Shown: positions 42,401-53,786 of the stretch, piece after piece
Layout: each line of letters starts with the position of its first letter
Numbering within the stretch: the stretch's first letter is position 1
Made by a program: the position numbers and the translations under genes
The notes under the pieces: generated by a model
The model's database searches: none
Seen by the model: the letters and a program-made list of their open reading frames with translations, nothing else
What the model was told of the DNA's origin: nothing
Assembly: GCA_025618425.1 (NCBI GenBank)
Contig: CM046833.1
Location: 3,089,672-3,153,671 of the forward strand
Direction of reading: 5' to 3'
DNA: 64,000 nt
Source of the DNA: Heliocidaris tuberculata
Lineage: Eukaryota; Echinodermata; Echinoidea; Camarodonta; Echinometridae

Positions 42401-45130
42401 GTTTCATGGAGAATTATAAATTATTATGACGGCTTGTTTTACAGACATGCTATAGTTGCTTATGGGATACGGAAGCAACTTAAACATGTATAGATTATAC
42501 ATGTACATGTTATCAAATGTAGAAATTAGCAATTCATACCAGAATGGTGTTGTCACCTGCCAATACGTTAAACTGTCTGATTCAAAAGAGCGATCATAAA
42601 ATGTCCTTTGTGTTTGACACTAATTTACAAAGGTTTTGCCTTCAGCTGGATTGAATGATTCTGAACTGAACGTGTCTACAATCTGAAACAACTGTTTATG
42701 TTACTATTTTGTATACGAGACGTTTACAACTAAACTGCACAATGTATATACCAGCAGTCATTCCTATGCAGGTCGTTTATCATGTCTATTGTCCTATCAA
42801 GGTCACAATCTGAACATATTATTTAGCATAGTAATTTGGTTTTCATGAATATTTCAAGGGAAATATGGAGGATACTTTGATTTTGACATAATCTCCGTTT
42901 GCCCTCCTTTCATAAAGATGCTGAATTGAGAAAAATGTTAAATGAAATCACAATTGGAGAAGGACATTACTCCTCTTTTCCTGTTTATTTGTTGTTATAT
43001 TATTTTACCATGGACCCTATAGGGTCCATGATTTTACCAAACAAGTCATAATGATCAATCATGTATATCCTTATATCAAAATGCCACAAAAATAATTTCC
43101 TGCTTTTTGTTCGACTGCTGTAGTTCTTTTTTTCTCTTATCAACCACGTTTTATGATCTTCTAATCAGTAAATACTTTCGGAATTTTCATTCATTTATTA
43201 CATCTCTATTGAAAGTGGAAGAGTACAAACTGATTTTCAGTACAAAGGATGTGTTTTTCGTTCCACGCATTTATTGTTTTTTGTTTTTTGTTTTGTTTTG
43301 TTTTGTTTTTTTAAACAATCTTTGTGTTTATGTTCTTATTTTGTTGCATTATCAAGCATAACGAGATTGCAGTGATTTTTCGGTAGCTTATGTAATTATT
43401 TTTTTCCAGTTGAGATAATCGTTTAAATTGTGTAAGTTAAATACTTTTGACAAGTTACAATAATTTTGGAGGATAAATTGAAAAATATTTTTCTTGATTT
43501 ACAGGGTTGACAGGGGAAATGTCTGTATGCTCAGAGATGATACTTTTTCAACCCCCTTTGCTGTGTGGAGGATTGAATTGTCATATTTTGAACACAAACC
43601 CCCCCCCCCCCCAAAAAAAAAAAAAAAAAACTTGTACAAAGCAAGACATCCAAAATATAAAAAAAATCATATGTTTGAGCTGCTTAAAATGATCCAAAGT
43701 ATGATTTTTTTATCAATGTTCTTTCGAGAAAATTCCGATATTTGTTTTTATGAATTTGAAACATACAAGAAAATTCATAAATCCACACAACATAAAATCG
43801 AGGTAACATCATAATGCTTGTTTCAATACCAGAATGAGAATCGTATGATAAAGAGTATAGAGAGACATGTTCCTATACATTGCTGTAATTAATCAAAAAT
43901 TTGAAAAGATTTCAAAGAAATTTGCTGGAACTGATTACGTATGTTTGAAATTATGCGAAGTGCTGTTTTTTATCGTTCCCGTTATGCACATTTTTTCCAG
44001 AAAATCCAGGAATTTCTTTATGTAATGTTAAATGGAAAATTATCACCATATATCTTGTAGTACATGTTGGTGCTTCAAAGGCTTGCTGCGAGCCGTCGTG
44101 TGGTCGCGCTCGCGTCGCGTCGTCGTGTTGCGCGACCTTTCGTGGATGCTAGGCCCTGGGTTCGCGGGGGTGGGGTGTGGTGTTTGTGGGGTGCCCCCCT
44201 CTTGTTGGCGGGGACGTGAGAGTTCGTGGATTTGCAATGCTTTTTTATGGGGTGTTGGGTGGACTGGACCGGGCGGTTCGCCTGTGGGAGGGGGGTGTTT
44301 CGCAGGGTGTTGCGCCCTACCCTTCGTGAGGTTGGGGTTGGTGTGCCGTGTGGCGTGGTCGCGCGGCGGTTCGTAGCAGGCCTGTTTTCAAAGATGGCGA
44401 AATGGTTTTATTGTATTGGTACTTAACATACAACAAATGTAGTATGACTCCAAGTACAAGAAATTAATCGTAATTGAGCACATACTCTCCTGATATACGT
44501 CACCGGTAAATATTTTGAGGCAATTTTCAGAAAAGGGAAAATTTATCTCAGTATCACCTTTACATCTAAATGAGTTCAGTAGTTTACTGATATACTATTT
44601 TTTATATAGGCCTATCAGATACAGATATGAGTTAAAGAGGTGCGGAATATGCACGTACATGTTTTTATCCGCAAAATAGCGTGTCCTCCCTCATTGATGT
44701 TGTCACCTGCCAATACGTTGGAATGTCTAACTCAAAGGGGGTTTCGACATTCATTGACAAGTTTTATGCCTTCTGCTAGAGTAAGTGAATGTGAGCTATA
44801 TGCAATTTAAACAGCTGTTTTTACGCAATTATTCAGTATACAACAATTCAAAATGCAACCGAATTGCATATGTATGCCAGTATTTTATTATATATTTGTA
44901 GAAGGTCGTTTATCATGTCTATAGGGTGATACACTTTGAGATCAAGTTGATCGTCTGATGTTACTTTGCAACTTAAACTAACTTTTCAAGGGATATAAAG
45001 CAAAATGACCTTCCTTCTTTGTGAAGGACAGTACTTTTCTTTTCTCTTTTTTCCAAGATGGGTATTAGGTGTAGTTTTTTGTAAGTGCTGTTTGATATTG
45101 CACTGTGTGAATTCACTTTTCCACAATTTG

Positions 45131-45161
<31 letters not shown>

Positions 45162-46394
45162 TCTCCTATCGTCTTCAGAGAAAGAGACATCTTTATATTG
45201 GGTTTTTATCGAAAGGATTTTTGATATGTTGTTCTGAATCAAGTTGTCCTTTTTCTGTTCAAATCGAGTCTCATGAGAAATAGTCATGTCTTTATATCAC
45301 ATTTTCATCAAAAGGATTTTTGATGCTTCGTTTTCGTATACTTGTCCCTTTTCTTTACCTTCCAAGTCTTATAAGAATGAAACATCTTAATATCAGGTTT
45401 TCCAAGATGGATTTTAGGTGTCGGTTTTTTTTTTTTGTGTGTTTTTTTTTTGTCAGTGCTGTTTGATATCGCACAGTGTGAATTCTATTTTCCACAATTT
45501 TTTTTTTCTTCCCCCCTTTCCCCCCCCCCCCCCCCCCCCCCGTGAATACTTGTCCTGTTTCCCATCAAATCACGTCTCATGAGAAAAAGACATATCTTGA
45601 TGTTAAACTTTCACCAAAAATTTTTTCGGTGATTTGTTCTGGTATTATTTTCCTTTCTCTTTTACCAACCTAGTTTTATGAGACAGAAACATGTCTTTAT
45701 ATCAGGTTTCCACAAAAACGATTTTTATTCGTTCTGGTACGGTTTTTTTTTTTTTTTTTTCTCTCTTCTTCTTCTTTCTTTCTTCTTTCGTCTTCAGAGA
45801 AAGAGACATCTTTATATTGGGTTCTTATCGAAAGGATTTTGGGTGCTTTATTCTGAAATAGTTGTCCCTTTTCTTTTCAAATTGAATCTCATGAGAAATA
45901 GACATGTCTTTATATCACGTTTTCATCAAAAGGATTTTTGATGCTTTGTTCTCGTATACTTGTCTCTTTTCTTTACCTACCAAGTCATATGAGAAAGAAA
46001 AATCTTGATATCAGGTTTTCCAGGATGGATTTTAGGTGTCGTATTTTGTCAGTGCTGTTTGATATCGCACTGTGTGAATTCACTCTTCCACAAATATACT
46101 TTAAACAGGGTTCTTAGTTACAGTTCCCTGCTTTAAATAATGACTCTAGTATTTCAGAGGGTCTTGAGAGGATTTAGGGATGGTATCCCTACAGGCTTTT
46201 TTCTTTCGCCTTGGCCGCGATGATGTTTCCCGGGGCTTATCGGGCGTGGCGTTATTCGGGCTCGCAGAGCGAGCCCACCTTTGTGTTCCGTGTTCGTGTG
46301 TTGTGTAGTTGTTTCGTTGTTTTGTTTGTGTCTATATTGAAAAATGCTTCCACAGGTAGTTCGTTGCCTTTTCTCGCCATAAAACTCTTTTCTG
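39481..46394 (+). repeat. Inter-ORF region of diverged tandem repeats
   Basis: No protein-like frame. Repeated segments include CTCGGTCTT..AAAGGCC (40338 and 41367), ACCTGTTAATTTGTGTATGG (40683 and 41877), ACAGGGGAAATGTCT (40738, 41931 and 43510), TTGTCACCTGCCAATACGTT (42550 and 44699), GGTCGTTTATCATGTCTAT (42771 and 44906), and about 100-bp subunits with GAGACATCTTTATATTGGGT and CATCAAAAGGATTTTTGATG between 45005 and 46100. Units are about 1.0-2.1 kb and clearly diverged. Low-complexity T and TTTTG tracts are frequent. A GC-rich block interrupts at about 44085-44395. Confidence 0.8.
44085..44395 (+). other. GC-rich island inside AT-rich repeats
   Basis: About 310 bases rich in G and C with many CpG (GTGGTCGCGCTCGCGTCGCG, TGGTCGCGCGGCGG), ending CAAAGATGGCGAAATGG. 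It is bounded sharply by AT-rich sequence. ATGGCG resembles a YY1 site as in mammalian L1 promoters. It could be an alternative LINE 5' region or an unrelated insert. Open frames on both strands appear only because stops are rare in GC-rich DNA. Confidence 0.5.
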
Positions 46395-49300
46395 ATGCAG
46401 GATGACATTACTTTTATTTCAATGAACTGTCACGGCTTAGCTAGCGATAAGAAAAGAAAAGATGTACTGTTATATTTGAAATCGAAATCATACGATATAT
46501 GTTGTATCCAAGATACCCACTTTACTCCTGAAATAGAAACAGAAATACATAGGGATTGGGGAGGCGGCTGTTTTTTCTCCCATCATACATCCAGCTCTAG
46601 AGGAGTAGCAATTCTTTTCAAGGATACTATTGCGGTCAAAGTTAACAACTGTAGAATAGATAATCGGGGAAATTTGGTAGTTTTAGACTTGACCCTGTAT
46701 GAATACGGTATTACTCTTGCGTCTTTATATGGACCAAACACTGATAATCCAACCTTTTTCGCAGATCTTCAACGTATTATAATTGAATTCGATAATCCAC
46801 ATGTCATTATCTGTGGGGACTGGAATTTAGTTCAGGACCACACCTTTGATACTCATAATTATTTACATGTAAATAACCCTAGAGCGAGACAGCAGGTAAA
46901 CAATATGAAGAATGAATTAGACCTTTGCGACCCATGGAGAATTAGATATCCAATGAAAAAGTACTATACATGGCGGCAGCCGAATCCTTTTAAACAAGGT
47001 AGATTAGATTTCTTTTTAATTTCATCAGAATTGCTTTCTTTAGTTCATAAATCCGATATTATCTCTGGTTATCGAACAGACCATTCATTAATTCGTCTTA
47101 ACTTGAGTTTAAATCAGATTAAAAGGGGCCCCGGAACTTGGAAGTTTAACAATTCTCTATTAAAAGATGAAATTTTTGTTTCCAAAATTACTAAAACTAT
47201 AAAAGAGACAATTACATTTTACGCAAAAGATAAAGTGGAGTTTGATCAAAATGATAATATAGTTGGGGAATGTGAATTTTCTATCAATGACCAGTTATTT
47301 TTTGAAACCTTGATGATGATATTACGTGGAGAATCTATATCATATGGCTCCTTCATCAAGAAAAAAAATGTAAATCGGGAAAAGGAACTAGAAAGAAATA
47401 TAGAAGAACTGGAACAAAAATTAGTGATATCGAATGATAAGACTGCTGTATTGATAGAATTAAATAACAGAAAATCACAACTTGAAACTCTTCGCTTGAA
47501 AGTAAATGATGGCATCGCTATGAGATCAAGAATCAAGTGGATGGAGCTTGGAGAAAAGCCATCAAAATTCTTTTTAAACTTAGAAAAACAGAATAAAGTA
47601 AATAAAGAAATACGTCAATTGTCAACAGAGAATGGAGATGTTATTAGTGGACAGGATTGTATATTAAAAGAAATATTTAGGTTTTACTCAAATTTGTATG
47701 CGAGTAAAGAAACTGAAGACGTAAATCTTGATACATTATTAAACCACTCAGATATTCCTAAGTTAACTCCGGAAATGTCCACAATATTGGAAGGTCCTTT
47801 GAGAGAAGAGGAGGTTTATCAAATGCTCAAAAGTATGAAGACTAACAAATCCCCAGGGCAAGATGGTTTCACTGTTGAATTTTATCGATTATTTTGGCAA
47901 TATCTTAAAACATTCATTATCAAATCTTTGAACTATGCTTACTTCACAGGAGAACTGTCGCAGTCACAAAAAATAGGTATAATCACACTGATACCTAAAG
48001 GGAACAAACCTCGACATTTACTAAAGAATTGGCGTCCTATTTCACTGTTAAATGTTATATACAAAATAGCATCTGGATGTATATCAAATCGACTGAAGCA
48101 TGTGCTGCCCTATTTAATACACGAGAATCAAAAGGGATTCTTAAAAGGGCGTTTTATTGGGGAAAATATTCGTTTACTTTACGATACGCTACTGTACACA
48201 GAACTTAGAGATATACCAGGCATGTTGTTGATTATTGATTTCGAAAAGGCATTTGATTCTGTATCGCATAAGTTTCTCTTTAATGTTCTTGATTTCTTTC
48301 GCTTCGGGCCATCATTGAAAAAATGGATTCATTTATTTTATGAAAATGCGTCTTCTAGTGTTACAGTAAATGGATTTTGTACAGAGAGATTTGTTATAGG
48401 ACGAGGGTGTCGTCAAGGAGACCCTTTATCGCCCTACCTTTTTTTACTTGTTAGCGAAATACTAGGAATTTTGATTAGGCGCTCCAATTCTATATCTGGT
48501 TTGTATTTAAATGGAAAAACAAGTAAACTCCTACAATACGCAGATGACACTCTTTTGACACTTAATGGTACAAAGGAAGAGTTACACTGTGCACTAAGTA
48601 TTCTAGATGATTTTGAAAAAATGTCAAACCTTAAGATAAACATTACGAAAACTCAAGTGATATGGATTGGAAAAAATAGGGCCTGTAAGAAACAATTAAT
48701 GCCAGAACACAAACTAAATTGGGTATCCGAAGGTTACTCGAGATACCTAGGAATAGACTTTTCGGTTAACTTGTTAGAAATGGTCAATCATAATTATTGT
48801 GAAAAAATTAAAGAAATAAAACGCCAAATTATGTCATGGTCAAAAAGAACCTTAACTGTCTTAGGGAGGATAACTGTGGTTAAAAGTTTGTTGGTACCAA
48901 AACTAAATTATTTGTTATTATCACTTCCAGAACCTAATTCTCAAATTATGATAGATATAAACCGTTCTTTTTATGCGTTTATCTGGGGTAACAAACCTGA
49001 TAAGATAAGTAGAGAACAAATGTGTCAACTATACTCTGAAGGCGGAGTTAAAATGATTAATATTTTTATTCATGCCAAATCTCTAAAGATATCGTGGATT
49101 AGAAGATTTGTAAGTGATTCTCAGGTAAAAAATTACACTTTCCATATGTTTTATTCGTTCTTGCCTCAAAATTATTCTTTTCATTTGTATATGGGATCTA
49201 TTTACTACAAAAACTTGGCAGACTTGACACCAAATCCATTTTGGAAAGAGGTTCTTTTAGCATGGTCAGACCTGGTGGAACTTTTTATCGAAAATATTGC

Positions 49301-50210
49301 ATGTCAACCTCTTTGGAATAACCCCCAAATAAAAATGAATGGTAGAGTAATATACTTTAGGTCCTGGAGTGTAAAGGGAATACGTTTTGTGAATGACATT
49401 TTAGAACAAGACGGATCTTTTCTTTCATATTTTGATTTTCAACGTCGGTTTGACATACAAACAAACTTTCTCCAGTACTATGGTCTATGTAATGCTGTTC
49501 GGTCAGGTTTTGAAAAGAGTACACGTGTAATTCCAAAGGCCATAGAACCTATAATTCCTGAAGCTTTGCACCTTATAGTGAAAACAAAATCTGGTTGTTC
49601 CCATATTTATCAGTCTTTCTTAAAATACAAAGTCAAAGAATGTAAAAGTCTTATAAAGTGGAAAAAAATCTTAGATATTCAGGATGAACGATGGGGGTCA
49701 TATTGTTTAATTCCTTTTCAATCAATAGATACCAATATGAGATGGTTCCAAATCAAGATTTTAAACAGAATATTATATATGAGAGATGCATTGTTGAAAT
49801 TTGGTGTGGTAACTGATAAAAAATGCACCTTTTGTAATAACAGTGAAGAAACCATTATACACGTGTTTTGCTCTTGTCAGTACACGAATGTAATATGGTC
49901 TAAATTTGAGTACTGGGTACTTCATAATACTGGGGAAAAGGTTATACTTACAAATCAAAATAAGTTGTTTGGATTTTGCGGTATCAATAACAATGCACTA
50001 AACTGTATACTGATGGTTGTACGACGAGAAATATTTCATGCTAAATTACAAAATCAATTACCTTCATTTGAGAAAATTATATTAGCCGTAAAATGTTATT
50101 ACGAAATGGAAAAATACATTTATCAAACGAATCTCAAAGAAAAGAAATTACTGAAGAAATGGTTTCTATTCAGAAAATGTTTTGAGAGTGTTGGCAGCGT
50201 GACAACATGA
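46395..50210 (+). CDS. L1/Tx1-like ORF2: AP endonuclease and reverse transcriptase
   Basis: 1271 codons without interruption, the normal length for this group. Residues 5-235 form the APE-type endonuclease: SMNCHG, CCIQDTHF (Asp where most L1 have Glu), SLYGPN, CGDWN, GRLDFFLIS, RTDHSLI. The RT spans about 480-780: KSPGQDGFTVEFY, LKNWRPISLLN, NQKGFLKGRF, DFEKAFDSV (about 615), GRGCRQGDPLSPYLF and LLQYADDTLL (YADD at 715-718). Near the C-terminus is a Cys/His motif (CTFC from about 1144, then H and C). The protein nicks target DNA and copies LINE RNA onto it. The start ATG follows a GC-rich leader. No damage is visible, so the protein may be functional or recently active. Confidence 0.93.
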   Translation: MQDDITFISMNCHGLASDKKRKDVLLYLKSKSYDICCIQDTHFTPEIETEIHRDWGGGCFFSHHTSSSRGVAILFKDTIAVKVNNCRIDNRGNLVVLDLTLYEYGITLASLYGPNTDNPTFFADLQRIIIEFDNPHVIICGDWNLVQDHTFDTHNYLHVNNPRARQQVNNMKNELDLCDPWRIRYPMKKYYTWRQPNPFKQGRLDFFLISSELLSLVHKSDIISGYRTDHSLIRLNLSLNQIKRGPGTWKFNNSLLKDEIFVSKITKTIKETITFYAKDKVEFDQNDNIVGECEFSINDQLFFETLMMILRGESISYGSFIKKKNVNREKELERNIEELEQKLVISNDKTAVLIELNNRKSQLETLRLKVNDGIAMRSRIKWMELGEKPSKFFLNLEKQNKVNKEIRQLSTENGDVISGQDCILKEIFRFYSNLYASKETEDVNLDTLLNHSDIPKLTPEMSTILEGPLREEEVYQMLKSMKTNKSPGQDGFTVEFYRLFWQYLKTFIIKSLNYAYFTGELSQSQKIGIITLIPKGNKPRHLLKNWRPISLLNVIYKIASGCISNRLKHVLPYLIHENQKGFLKGRFIGENIRLLYDTLLYTELRDIPGMLLIIDFEKAFDSVSHKFLFNVLDFFRFGPSLKKWIHLFYENASSSVTVNGFCTERFVIGRGCRQGDPLSPYLFLLVSEILGILIRRSNSISGLYLNGKTSKLLQYADDTLLTLNGTKEELHCALSILDDFEKMSNLKINITKTQVIWIGKNRACKKQLMPEHKLNWVSEGYSRYLGIDFSVNLLEMVNHNYCEKIKEIKRQIMSWSKRTLTVLGRITVVKSLLVPKLNYLLLSLPEPNSQIMIDINRSFYAFIWGNKPDKISREQMCQLYSEGGVKMINIFIHAKSLKISWIRRFVSDSQVKNYTFHMFYSFLPQNYSFHLYMGSIYYKNLADLTPNPFWKEVLLAWSDLVELFIENIACQPLWNNPQIKMNGRVIYFRSWSVKGIRFVNDILEQDGSFLSYFDFQRRFDIQTNFLQYYGLCNAVRSGFEKSTRVIPKAIEPIIPEALHLIVKTKSGCSHIYQSFLKYKVKECKSLIKWKKILDIQDERWGSYCLIPFQSIDTNMRWFQIKILNRILYMRDALLKFGVVTDKKCTFCNNSEETIIHVFCSCQYTNVIWSKFEYWVLHNTGEKVILTNQNKLFGFCGINNNALNCILMVVRREIFHAKLQNQLPSFEKIILAVKCYYEMEKYIYQTNLKEKKLLKKWFLFRKCFESVGSVTT

Positions 50211-50444
50211 AAATGATCAATTTACTATGTATTGTTTTATATCATATGTATTGAAAAAAAAAGAAATCTTTATTTTTTCTCTGCCCTTAAGTTTGGGCCG
50301 TGATGTTCATTGTTATGCCATTGTTTACTCATTCTGTTGCACTATCCTGAATACGAAAGTATATGATTATTTGTATTTGTTGAATTTGTTTTTTGTAAAT
50401 AAAGAACCCTGTGGAAGGGGGAAAAAAAAAAAAAAAAAAAAAAA
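50211..50444 (+). promoter_or_regulatory. LINE 3' UTR with AATAAA and poly(A) tail
   Basis: AATAAA at 50398-50403, GGAAGGGGG, then 23 A (50422-50444). This marks the 3' end of the retrotransposed RNA. Confidence 0.9.
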
Positions 50445-50755
50445 CTTCGTCATTGATTGAAACATACGTTGTTCTCATAGCTGCATGCAGCTATGAGAAT
50501 TTATGCAAATTATTCAAATATGTGGGACTTTTGTAAGATTAATTTTTACTGTACATAACAGTGATCTCTTTATCAATTCTCAGTCAGAGTACGAAATACT
50601 GAACAAAGCTACAAAATGAATGGTACTTCGGTAAAGTTTTAAACTTGAATTGCTGGAAAAGACGCTACGTGTATAGATACATTGTTTTGCCATAACACGG
50701 CCGTATGCTGGTATATGTATAATCAAAGAGTTATCACATAATCCCTTGGTACAAT

Positions 50756-52401
50756 ACTGGGGGTCGTTTCATCAAATCAACTCCATGACAGTCATAACTG
50801 TTGTCGGCGATCTACGGAAATGTCATGGACCTGAAAAACTGTTTCACGAAGACATGATAAACGACAACCAGTGATATCGATACTCATCGGCGAAAAAACA
50901 TAGTCTATATCACAGTCCATTGGAATTATCGTCAATTACCCAAATAGATTTCGAAGCTCAATTTTTTCCAAACTATTGCAAAATGTAAAAAATGGCAGCG
51001 GAGATGAATGCTGGTGATACAAACATCCCGTTTACATGAAAAGATTTGTTACTTATGGCATCTTAGAATTTATAAAATTAAAGGGCAATCCAACCTTGGT
51101 AATAAGTTGATTTGTGTGAAAGCAGAAAATTAAGAAAAACAGGATGGTGAAAGTTTGAAAGAAATCGGACAAGGACTAAGAAAGTTATGGATGTTTGAAA
51201 AATGAGATCACTACATCTATGCGAATCTCAAATTGGCAATTTGATGAGTCAATTGTGACATTTTTGTGGACAACTCTCCCATTTGTCGTACACAAAAATA
51301 TCATTAATTTGCGGTTTTCTTCGAGGCGCTTTTACCCTCGGGGCAGTACTCAAAATATCTTGGAGATAGCATATTGCTATATAGGTCCTCATGAACGAAA
51401 AGATCCTACCGAGTAATGCATTTTGAAAAAAAAGTGACATTTTAGTCATTTTGTGTGTTAGAGCGAATGGGGGAGTTGTCCACAGCTACATCACAGTGAC
51501 ATTACCTATTCGGCCAATTTGAAATTCCCATATGCATAGTGATTACAACTTTCAAAAATTCATAACTTTCTTATTGCTTGTCCGATTTCATTCAAACTTT
51601 CACCAATCTGCTTCTATGATTTTTCCCCTTTCTTTCAAAGCAACTTGCTATTAAGGTCGGATTTCCCTTTAAGAAAACTCGAGGAGGCTTTTGCGATGTA
51701 CGAATCTAGATCACAGAACTCCTTTAGGAGTTCTGTGATCTAGATTTGTAGGTAAGAGGATACCGTAATTGACTAATTATGGAAAGAAGACCCAAATCGT
51801 GTTCTCTTTAGAAAAAATGATTAAATCAAGATATTTTATGGCCATATTTTTAATATTTATCCATTAAAAGATACATATAATATTATTCATATCAAAGCAT
51901 TGCGTGAAAAGGGAAAATATAGGGAAAATACATACATGAATAAATTGTCGTTCACATGGGTCTGTATATACAGACTGTTCCGTTTTCGATGCTGATTCTA
52001 TGGTAGACGAATGTGGGTATTTATATTAATCGCATTTACTTGTTGGGGGTCAAGAAGCCATAAGAACATATTGTCCGTCTGTACAATTACAATACGAACA
52101 TTAGTAACACTATTTGATAAAGGAATGATAAAGGATAGTGTTTGGAGATCAGGAAATAATGATGTTCTCTTAATTTACATTTCTTATTTTTTCGCAGCCC
52201 ATAGACTAAATAAAAGCTGGCTTGTGATGGCGTTCTAAAAAGATATGACAGGTCTGGAGTACCGACAAGTCACTTGTCAGCGAAGTTGTCGCTGATCTTG
52301 GCAAAGACAGCTTTGTGAAACACTTAGCGGGCAAGTTGAGCGACAGTGTCGAGATGTCGCTGATCTTGTCGTTATGACGGTTTGATGAAACGACCCCCAG
52401 T
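50756..52401. mobile_element. Non-autonomous element with ACTGGGGGTCGTTTCATCAA ends
   Basis: 1646 bp. The left end ACTGGGGGTCGTTTCATCAA and the inverted right end are identical over the first 21 bases. Words around GTCGGCGATC and CAGCGACA recur inside both ends. A TTAA MITE is nested at 51082-51668. No transposase frame seen. Confidence 0.7.
51082..51668. mobile_element. Nested TTAA-type MITE with AGGGCAATCCAACCTTGG ends
   Basis: The ends AGGGCAATCCAACCTTGGTA and (inverted) AGGGAAATCCGACCTTAATA are flanked by TTAA (51078-51081 and 51669-51672). The arms stay complementary inside (GGACAACTCTCCC against GGGGGAGTTGTCC). 587 bp. Confidence 0.8.
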
Positions 52402-53786
52402 GCACTAAATAGGCAATCCCACCGGCCCACGCGTGAGTGTATTTAGACTGCATGCTGGGCTAACTTCAACCCACTCACTATGCTTCAACCCATCGAGATG
52501 TCAACCCCGCGCGCGTGACTTGGTGACAGATACGATAGCTTCGCCAGAGCCTCTTTCCAGAACTATTTTGAGTTTTTATATCTTATTTTGAGATTTCAAA
52601 CAACTTATTTTAAAAATCGAAAACCTTTAGGATGATCTGCAGTCAGAACGAACGACACGTGTAATTCTTTCAGTCCGAGGCATGCAAACTCCTTAAAATT
52701 TTTTAAATATCAAAGGATTTCCTTACTCAGATTATAATAGGATAAAATTGCCGTGTTCGACTCGACCCGCAAGCCGGATCCATGTGTAAACGCGGTAAAT
52801 TTTGGAGTGGAAAAGTTGCTGCAGATAATAATCTCATCAGGGGATTCTTCTCCAACATTACATAATTGCCTTCCTGCAATATTGTTATACCCTAGCATTT
52901 ATAGGTGCCAATTTGATACACCCGGTTCGAGATCGAGAGACAATTACGTGCTGGGTAAACGGTAAAACGACTTGTCCAAGGTCTGGATGTATGAGCACCA
53001 AGCAGGGAAATATAAGTTACATTTTCCTGTACTGCAACAAGCAAGGAACAAAACAAGCACACCTAGCCAAGGGGACAAGGGGTCCATGCCCCACTGTTCA
53101 TCTGCTCAAACGCGTGTGCGTGCATGGGCGTGTGCAGCGTGTGTATGTGTGTGGGTGTGTGGGTGTGTGTGTGTGTGCACCTATGTGATTCTGTGATTTT
53201 ATGTGTCACCCCCGCTAGGCCCGTAACCAAGCACCTCTCGTATGAAGACCCTTCACCAATATACCACAGTGCTCCCACGGAGCCGGGGGGGGGGGGGGGG
53301 GGACCCTTAACCCTTTAATGACAGGAATAATTTAAGGGGTAAATTGATCACATTTTGTTCTTCAAATTGGCAACAATAATATTTTTCTTTTAGTGCTACA
53401 CGGTTCTAACAAAATGTAATGTTTTTGAAAACAATATGTATTATTAGAAACTTAGTCGAAAGTTGAAAAAAATTGCCAATTTTGATAAAAACTGTGATTT
53501 TGAACCTCTCAATGTGTTGCCAATTTAAGGATTTTCAAGCTTATTCTCTTTTTTAAAATTCCTGGCATCAAACGCAATATGGTCATGCAACAAAAATGGA
53601 AACAATGTGTGTAGAAATTTTTGCTCTTTCTACTCGTGCATCTGGTATATTTTTTTAGAGCTCTGAATCAAAAGTTATTGAGCCAAACCACAAAATGTGG
53701 TCAATTGTCTCAAAAGGGTTAAAAAAAAAATTAAAAATTCAAGCATTTCATGTTATGCAACCTACACTGCTTGTTTGCATATACAG
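52402..53786. other. Intron sequence before exon f
   Basis: No gene seen. It holds a MITE end (CGTGTTCGACTCGACCCGC with GGATCCATGTGTAAACGCGG, about 52750-52795), a GTGTGTGT stretch at 53108-53178 and a 17-base G-run at 53286-53302. Confidence 0.4.

Larger units (their letters stand above)
38016..50444 (+). mobile_element. L1/Tx1-like LINE, possibly one 12.4-kb element
   Basis: ORF1 begins about 140 bases from a candidate left border, ORF2 ends 232 bases before a 23-base poly(A), and the flanks share AACTTCGTCA (38006-38015 and 50443-50452). The first two bases of the right copy may be poly(A). The two ORFs are in the same orientation and of the same LINE group, but are separated by 7.37 kb instead of the usual short spacer. 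The spacer begins with a tandem copy of the ORF1 3' end and consists of diverged duplicated units, so it may have grown from the element's own DNA. The alternative is two elements, or an ORF1 copy plus a younger ORF2 copy. Confidence 0.5.

Noticed and set aside
44032..44426. Overlapping open frames in the GC-rich block
   Set aside because: Low stop frequency in GC-rich DNA explains them; no conserved motif on either strand.
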